64,000 bases of DNA from Glutamicibacter arilaitensis Re117 (GTDB taxonomy: Bacteria > Actinomycetota > Actinomycetes > Actinomycetales > Micrococcaceae): positions 186,001 to 250,000 of the forward strand of contig NC_014550.1 in the NCBI RefSeq assembly GCF_000197735.1, in the 5' to 3' direction. Shown one piece after another: positions 63,527 through 64,000 of the stretch (its first letter is position 1; each line of letters opens with the position of its first letter). A program made the translations under genes and the position numbers. The notes below the pieces were generated by a model. It was not told the DNA's origin and did not search any database. It saw only the letters and a program-made list of their open reading frames with translations.

Positions 63527-64000
63527 TCAGTCCGTGGCGTTTTCGGCAGGTGTTGCGGGTTCCTTGGGCGAGTTGGAGCGCGGGCTGGGGCGCACGTGTG
63601 CAGGTGTGCGGGCGGGGCCGGATTTTCTTGTGATCCACCAGATGGTGGCGGTGATGAGAATCAGTACTACGCTGGGGACCAGGTTGGCGATGGAACCTGA
63701 AATTTCTTCGCGGCTATTGAGTGCTCCACCGAGATCGACGTGAAGCGTGGTGCCCAGTACGAGCGCTGTGACGTTGTAGACGATGTGAAGGGCGATGGCG
63801 GTTTCGAGCCCGCCGGTGCGCCAGGTGGCGATCGCCAATGACCCAAAGAGCACGAGGTAGGAGGTGAGGGTATATGGGTCCAGTGAGCCGTGCATGAGTG
63901 AGAAGAGGACAGTGGGGACGATGATGCTGATGAGGGCGCCAGAGCGTGCGCCGCGGGCCCATCCTCCGACGATGCGGAACATGAAGCCGCGGAAGCCGTA
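63527..64000 (-). CDS. CPBP family intramembrane metalloprotease (5' partial)
   Basis: The last 158 residues of a CPBP (Abi) protease; the start is beyond the right edge. YGFRGFMFRIVGGW is the end of the first motif, and TVLFSLMHGS supplies the second-motif His. Three or four membrane helices follow, then a basic, Pro-rich cytoplasmic tail (RKSGPARTPAHVRPSP). Members process membrane-bound peptides or proteins; the substrate is unknown. Confidence 0.8.
   Translation of the reverse strand, partial: YGFRGFMFRIVGGWARGARSGALISIIVPTVLFSLMHGSLDPYTLTSYLVLFGSLAIATWRTGGLETAIALHIVYNVTALVLGTTLHVDLGGALNSREEISGSIANLVPSVVLILITATIWWITRKSGPARTPAHVRPSPRSNSPKEPATPAENATD

Noticed and set aside
63291..63638. 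Open frame between fruR and the CPBP gene
   Set aside because: Overlaps the CPBP C-terminus in another frame and shows no protein-like features.

Overview
The window reads as a chromosomal segment of a high-GC Gram-positive actinobacterium, most likely a member of the Micrococcaceae close to Glutamicibacter/Arthrobacter. The evidence is the GC-rich codon use, frequent GTG/TTG starts, ATGA-type gene overlaps, the small DUF2087, DUF3151 and metallopeptidase families, a fructose PTS in the order fruR-fruK-fruA-ptsI-ptsH, and pyrE, a NagD-type HAD phosphatase, a TrmH methyltransferase, fbaA, DUF3151 and purA lying along the same stretch. This is inference from protein families; no search was run.

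Layout. 1-8.9 kb: housekeeping and envelope genes (partial SAM-dependent synthase, DUF2087, NCS2 purine permease, tandem UspA, a repeat-rich NlpC/P60 wall hydrolase with a long upstream region, a HExxH mini-protease), a Glu-Asp-Phe-Asp tRNA cluster, and exonuclease III with an unknown partner. 9-14.6 kb: two valine-catabolism enzymes, a MarR regulator, a three-gene membrane-protein/regulator operon with a palindromic operator, nadE, another MarR and pyrE. 14.7-21.6 kb: LacI regulator, sugar ABC importer and GH3 beta-glucosidase. 21.6-27 kb: a fused ABC-2 exporter with its TetR regulator, HAD phosphatase, TrmH and an M23 peptidase. 27.2-33 kb: fbaA, DUF3151, then DUF4956 and VTC polyphosphate-polymerase-like genes facing a two-component system whose operon starts with a membrane-anchored protein ending in a poly-aspartate tail. 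33-43.9 kb: kynureninase and permease with an Lrp regulator, thymidine kinase, and a xylose isomerase/xylulokinase/alditol oxidase operon with a divergent ROK repressor. 44-47.9 kb: purA behind a structured leader, a truncated solute symporter and a ThDP enzyme.

47.9-57.6 kb is the accessory, decaying part. A group II intron sits directly behind a transcription terminator and has itself been split by two different IS3-like elements, one of them inside the reverse transcriptase gene. A separate ISL3-family element with a perfect 8-bp target duplication has cut ptsH (HPr) in two. Together with an in-frame amber codon near the start of fruA, this means the fructose phosphotransferase system (ptsI, fruA, fruK, fruR, 57.7-63.2 kb) is probably non-functional although most of its genes are intact. 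The window ends inside a CPBP-family membrane protease.

The most unusual points are the poly-Asp/two-component/VTC locus, the twice-interrupted intron, the two independent lesions in the PTS, the in-frame ATPase-permease fusion with an internal ribosome binding site, and the structured leader of purA.
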